In this document: piece after piece, positions 62,097-64,000 of the stretch
Layout of the letters: each line of letters starts with the position of its first letter
How positions within the stretch are numbered: the first letter of the stretch is position 1
Source of the DNA: an uncultured Pelagibacteraceae bacterium
GTDB lineage: Bacteria > Pseudomonadota > Alphaproteobacteria > Pelagibacterales > Pelagibacteraceae
Assembly: GCA_902596745.1 (NCBI GenBank)
Contig: CACJUZ010000004.1
Coordinates: 36,063-100,062, forward strand
Direction: 5' to 3'
Length of the DNA: 64,000 nucleotides
Position numbers and translations under genes: made by a program
Notes under the pieces: generated by a model
Told to the model about the DNA's origin: nothing
Database searches by the model: none
What the model saw: the letters and a program-made list of their open reading frames with translations, nothing else

Positions 62097-63811
62097 ATAT
62101 ATTTGACAACTATTTAGAGTTAATATTTAAATTAATTAAAAATAATCAAAAAAAATTAGGTCTCAAAGAATTAAATGAATTTAAAGGTATAAATCTAGAA
62201 ATACCCCCATCTAAGTTTGACTCAGATTTATCAACTAACATTTGCATGATATTATCTAAGCCAAATAAGTTAGAACCAAATAAACTTGCAGTTAATGTTA
62301 AGGATTTATTAACAAATAATATTAAAGATTTTAAGGAGATTGAAATAGCCGGACCAGGTTTTTTAAATATTAAGTTATCGAATAACGCTTTGGCAAATAT
62401 CATTAACAAAATTTTACAAGAAGGTAAGTTGTTTGGTTCTAACAAAACAAATTTATCTTACAACATAGAATTTGTCTCAGCAAATCCTACAGGACCTATG
62501 CATATTGGCCACTGTAGAGGGGCTATTTTTGGTGATGTTTTATCGAATTTACTTAAATTTAATGGAAACAAAGTTACAAAGGAATACTATGTTAATGATT
62601 ATGGAAATCAAATTAAAAATTTTGTTAAATCAGTCTATCTAAGAATAAGGGAAATTAAATTTAATGAAAAATTTAAAAATGAAAAAGATTTATACCCTGG
62701 TCTCTATATAAAAGAAATAGCAAAGAAAATATTATTAAAAAGTAAAATTAATTTTAACTCTTTTAATAATAGTTATGATTTTTTATCGAAAGAATCGCTT
62801 AATTATTCAATTGAAATGATTAAACAAGATTTAAAAAAATTAGGCATTAATCATGACAAATTTGTATCTGAAAAATTAATAGTAGAAAAAAAAATACTTT
62901 TTAAAGCAATAGAACAATTAAAAAAAACAAAACATGTTGAAGAGGGATTTCTAGAACCACCAAAAGGAGTAACAGATAGAAATTGGAAAAAAACAAAAAA
63001 ATTGATTTTTAAATCTACACTCTTTGGTGATGATGCTAATAGAGCTTTACAAAAAGACGATGGTACTTGGACATATTTCGCCAATGATTTAGCTTACCAT
63101 TATGATAAAGTATCTAGAAAATATGATAAATTAATAAACATTTTAGGAGCTGATCATACAGGTTATATAAAAAGAATTGAGGGTGCTGTAACAGCTCTAT
63201 CTAAAAGCAAAACAATTTTAGAGTGTAAAGTTTGTCAATTGGTGAAGTTATTTAAAAACGGATCACCATTTAAAATGTCCAAAAGAGCAGGTGATTTTGT
63301 TTCTGTTAGTGATTTACTAAATGAGGTCAATAAAGATTCAATTAGATTTATGATGTTAAATAGAAGTAACGATGTTGAATTGGATTTTGACTTTGATAAA
63401 GTTTTAGAAAAAAGCAAAGAAAATCCAGTTTTCTATGTTCAATATTGCCATGCTAGAATAAATTCTATCTTCAGAGCGTTAAAAATAAAAAATTTTAACA
63501 ACCTAGAAATTAAAGATGATACTTTAAATTTCAATAAATATGAAAAAGAAATTATCAAAAAAGTTTTTGAATGGCCTAAAGTAATTAAAATTTCATCAAA
63601 AAAATATGAACCTCATAGAATCCCATTTTATCTTTATGAAATATCAACATTATTTCACTCTTATTGGAGCAAAGGTAATGAAGATCAAAAATATAGATTT
63701 ATTCAAAAAGGTAAAATAAATAATAATTTAATGATTACAATTCAACTTATACTTATAGTCTTACAAAATGGAATGAATATACTGGATGTTTCTTTACCAA
63801 GTGAAATGTAA
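62093..63811 (+). CDS. argS: Arginyl-tRNA synthetase
   Basis: ArgRS charges tRNA-Arg. The 572-aa class I enzyme has the HIGH motif at 137-140 (SANPTGPMHIGHCRGAIFGD) and KMSKRAGDFVSVSDLL, the KMSKS equivalent. The N-terminal Add-1 domain (FKGINLEIPPSKFDSDLSTN) and C-terminal anticodon-binding region (YVQYCHARINSIFRALK) are present. tRNA-Arg(UCU) in this window is a substrate. Its stop overlaps the next start by one base (TAATG). Confidence 0.97.
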   Translation: MNIFDNYLELIFKLIKNNQKKLGLKELNEFKGINLEIPPSKFDSDLSTNICMILSKPNKLEPNKLAVNVKDLLTNNIKDFKEIEIAGPGFLNIKLSNNALANIINKILQEGKLFGSNKTNLSYNIEFVSANPTGPMHIGHCRGAIFGDVLSNLLKFNGNKVTKEYYVNDYGNQIKNFVKSVYLRIREIKFNEKFKNEKDLYPGLYIKEIAKKILLKSKINFNSFNNSYDFLSKESLNYSIEMIKQDLKKLGINHDKFVSEKLIVEKKILFKAIEQLKKTKHVEEGFLEPPKGVTDRNWKKTKKLIFKSTLFGDDANRALQKDDGTWTYFANDLAYHYDKVSRKYDKLINILGADHTGYIKRIEGAVTALSKSKTILECKVCQLVKLFKNGSPFKMSKRAGDFVSVSDLLNEVNKDSIRFMMLNRSNDVELDFDFDKVLEKSKENPVFYVQYCHARINSIFRALKIKNFNNLEIKDDTLNFNKYEKEIIKKVFEWPKVIKISSKKYEPHRIPFYLYEISTLFHSYWSKGNEDQKYRFIQKGKINNNLMITIQLILIVLQNGMNILDVSLPSEM

Positions 63812-64000
63812 TGATAAACAAACTAAGTAAATTTATTATTTTAACATTAATCATAGGTTTTTTCGTTTTTGTAGTTAACTATTATTTATCGGAAGAAAAT
63901 ATTCATTTAGTGAAAAATAATAGAAGTTTACAAGAGTCAAAAATACCAGACAATTTTTTAGATTTACCAGTTTTGTTAAATGATACAAACGATGTAATAG
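63811..64000 (+). CDS. Membrane-anchored protein start (partial), possible SPOR-domain protein
   Basis: The first 63 residues are visible; the gene runs off the right edge. It starts MINKLSKFIILTLIIGFFVF, one membrane helix, followed by a polar region (NYYLSEENIHLVKNN). The start overlaps the argS stop by one base (TAATG). In many alphaproteobacteria argS is followed by a SPOR-domain cell-division protein with one N-terminal helix, which this resembles, but the diagnostic C-terminus is not in the window. Confidence 0.55.
   Translation, partial: MINKLSKFIILTLIIGFFVFVVNYYLSEENIHLVKNNRSLQESKIPDNFLDLPVLLNDTNDVI

Noticed and set aside
1..64000. Riboswitches of the kinds known in this group (glycine, SAM-V)
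   Set aside because: I looked upstream of the operons and saw no convincing conserved core; a covariance-model search would be needed to settle it.

Overview
The window is about 64 kb of very AT-rich, gene-dense bacterial chromosome. Base composition, many 1-4 base stop/start overlaps (TAATG, ATGA), lysine- and isoleucine-rich proteins, and a gene set dominated by high-affinity ABC transporters (glycerol, sugar, zinc, glycine betaine, ferric iron, amino acids) point to a streamlined marine alphaproteobacterium of the SAR11 / Candidatus Pelagibacter type. The GlpSTPQUV-type glycerol transporter, Aap-type amino-acid transporter and dgt-argS gene order fit Alphaproteobacteria. There is no rRNA operon, CRISPR array, insertion sequence or intact prophage.

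Layout. 1-6125 (minus): sfsA-map-purB-purC-purS-purQ-purL, an overlapping purine operon, with purL running off the left edge. 6141-10102 (plus): CinA-like protein, two glycosyltransferases, FAH-family enzyme, cupredoxin. 10121-16899: a GH13_18 phosphorylase and sugar-ABC ATPase, divergent from the binding protein and two enlarged permeases. 16978-18065: a roughly 1 kb insert bounded by a 39-bp duplication of the 5' half of tRNA-Leu(UAA), carrying two small orphan genes. 18069-22796: nadK, trkH, a GpsA-like dehydrogenase, glpK. 22894-28830: glycerol ABC transporter. 28836-31410: gap and (minus) pyk with a 53-aa coupled gene. 31450-33910: yjbQ, a HAD phosphatase and glucosyl-3-phosphoglycerate synthase. 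33928-36972: znuA / znuCB-zur with two Zur-like operators. 37075-38894: proX-proW without proV. 38896-39741: BASS transporter (minus). 39843-44013: iron-regulated-looking region, ferric ABC operon and a 54-aa Cys-rich microprotein. 44026-46156: MTHFR-like protein plus DmdA/LigM-like folate methyltransferase. 46158-47297: tRNA-Arg, trmB, tautomerase. 47488-51760: aapJQMP. 51755-54171: cysteine synthase, DUF6134-like protein, XRE regulator, tRNA-Asn, tRNA-Cys. 54270-64000: valS, ilvD, manC, xthA, iscA/erpA, dgt, argS and the start of another gene.

How the genes fit together. Glycerol uptake, GlpK, the GpsA-like enzyme, GAPDH and pyruvate kinase lie close together and could take glycerol to lower glycolysis. 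Glucosyl-3-phosphoglycerate synthase plus phosphatase would make glucosylglycerate; the GH13_18 phosphorylase next to a sugar ABC transporter could break it down. The MTHFR-like/DmdA-LigM-like pair suggests one-carbon harvest from an unidentified methylated compound. Four of the transport operons have a strong hairpin right after the binding-protein gene, and five binding-protein genes have good Shine-Dalgarno sequences, so binding proteins are probably expressed well above their membrane partners.

All calls were made by reading sequence and translations only; no database search was run, and substrate assignments of transporters are inferences.
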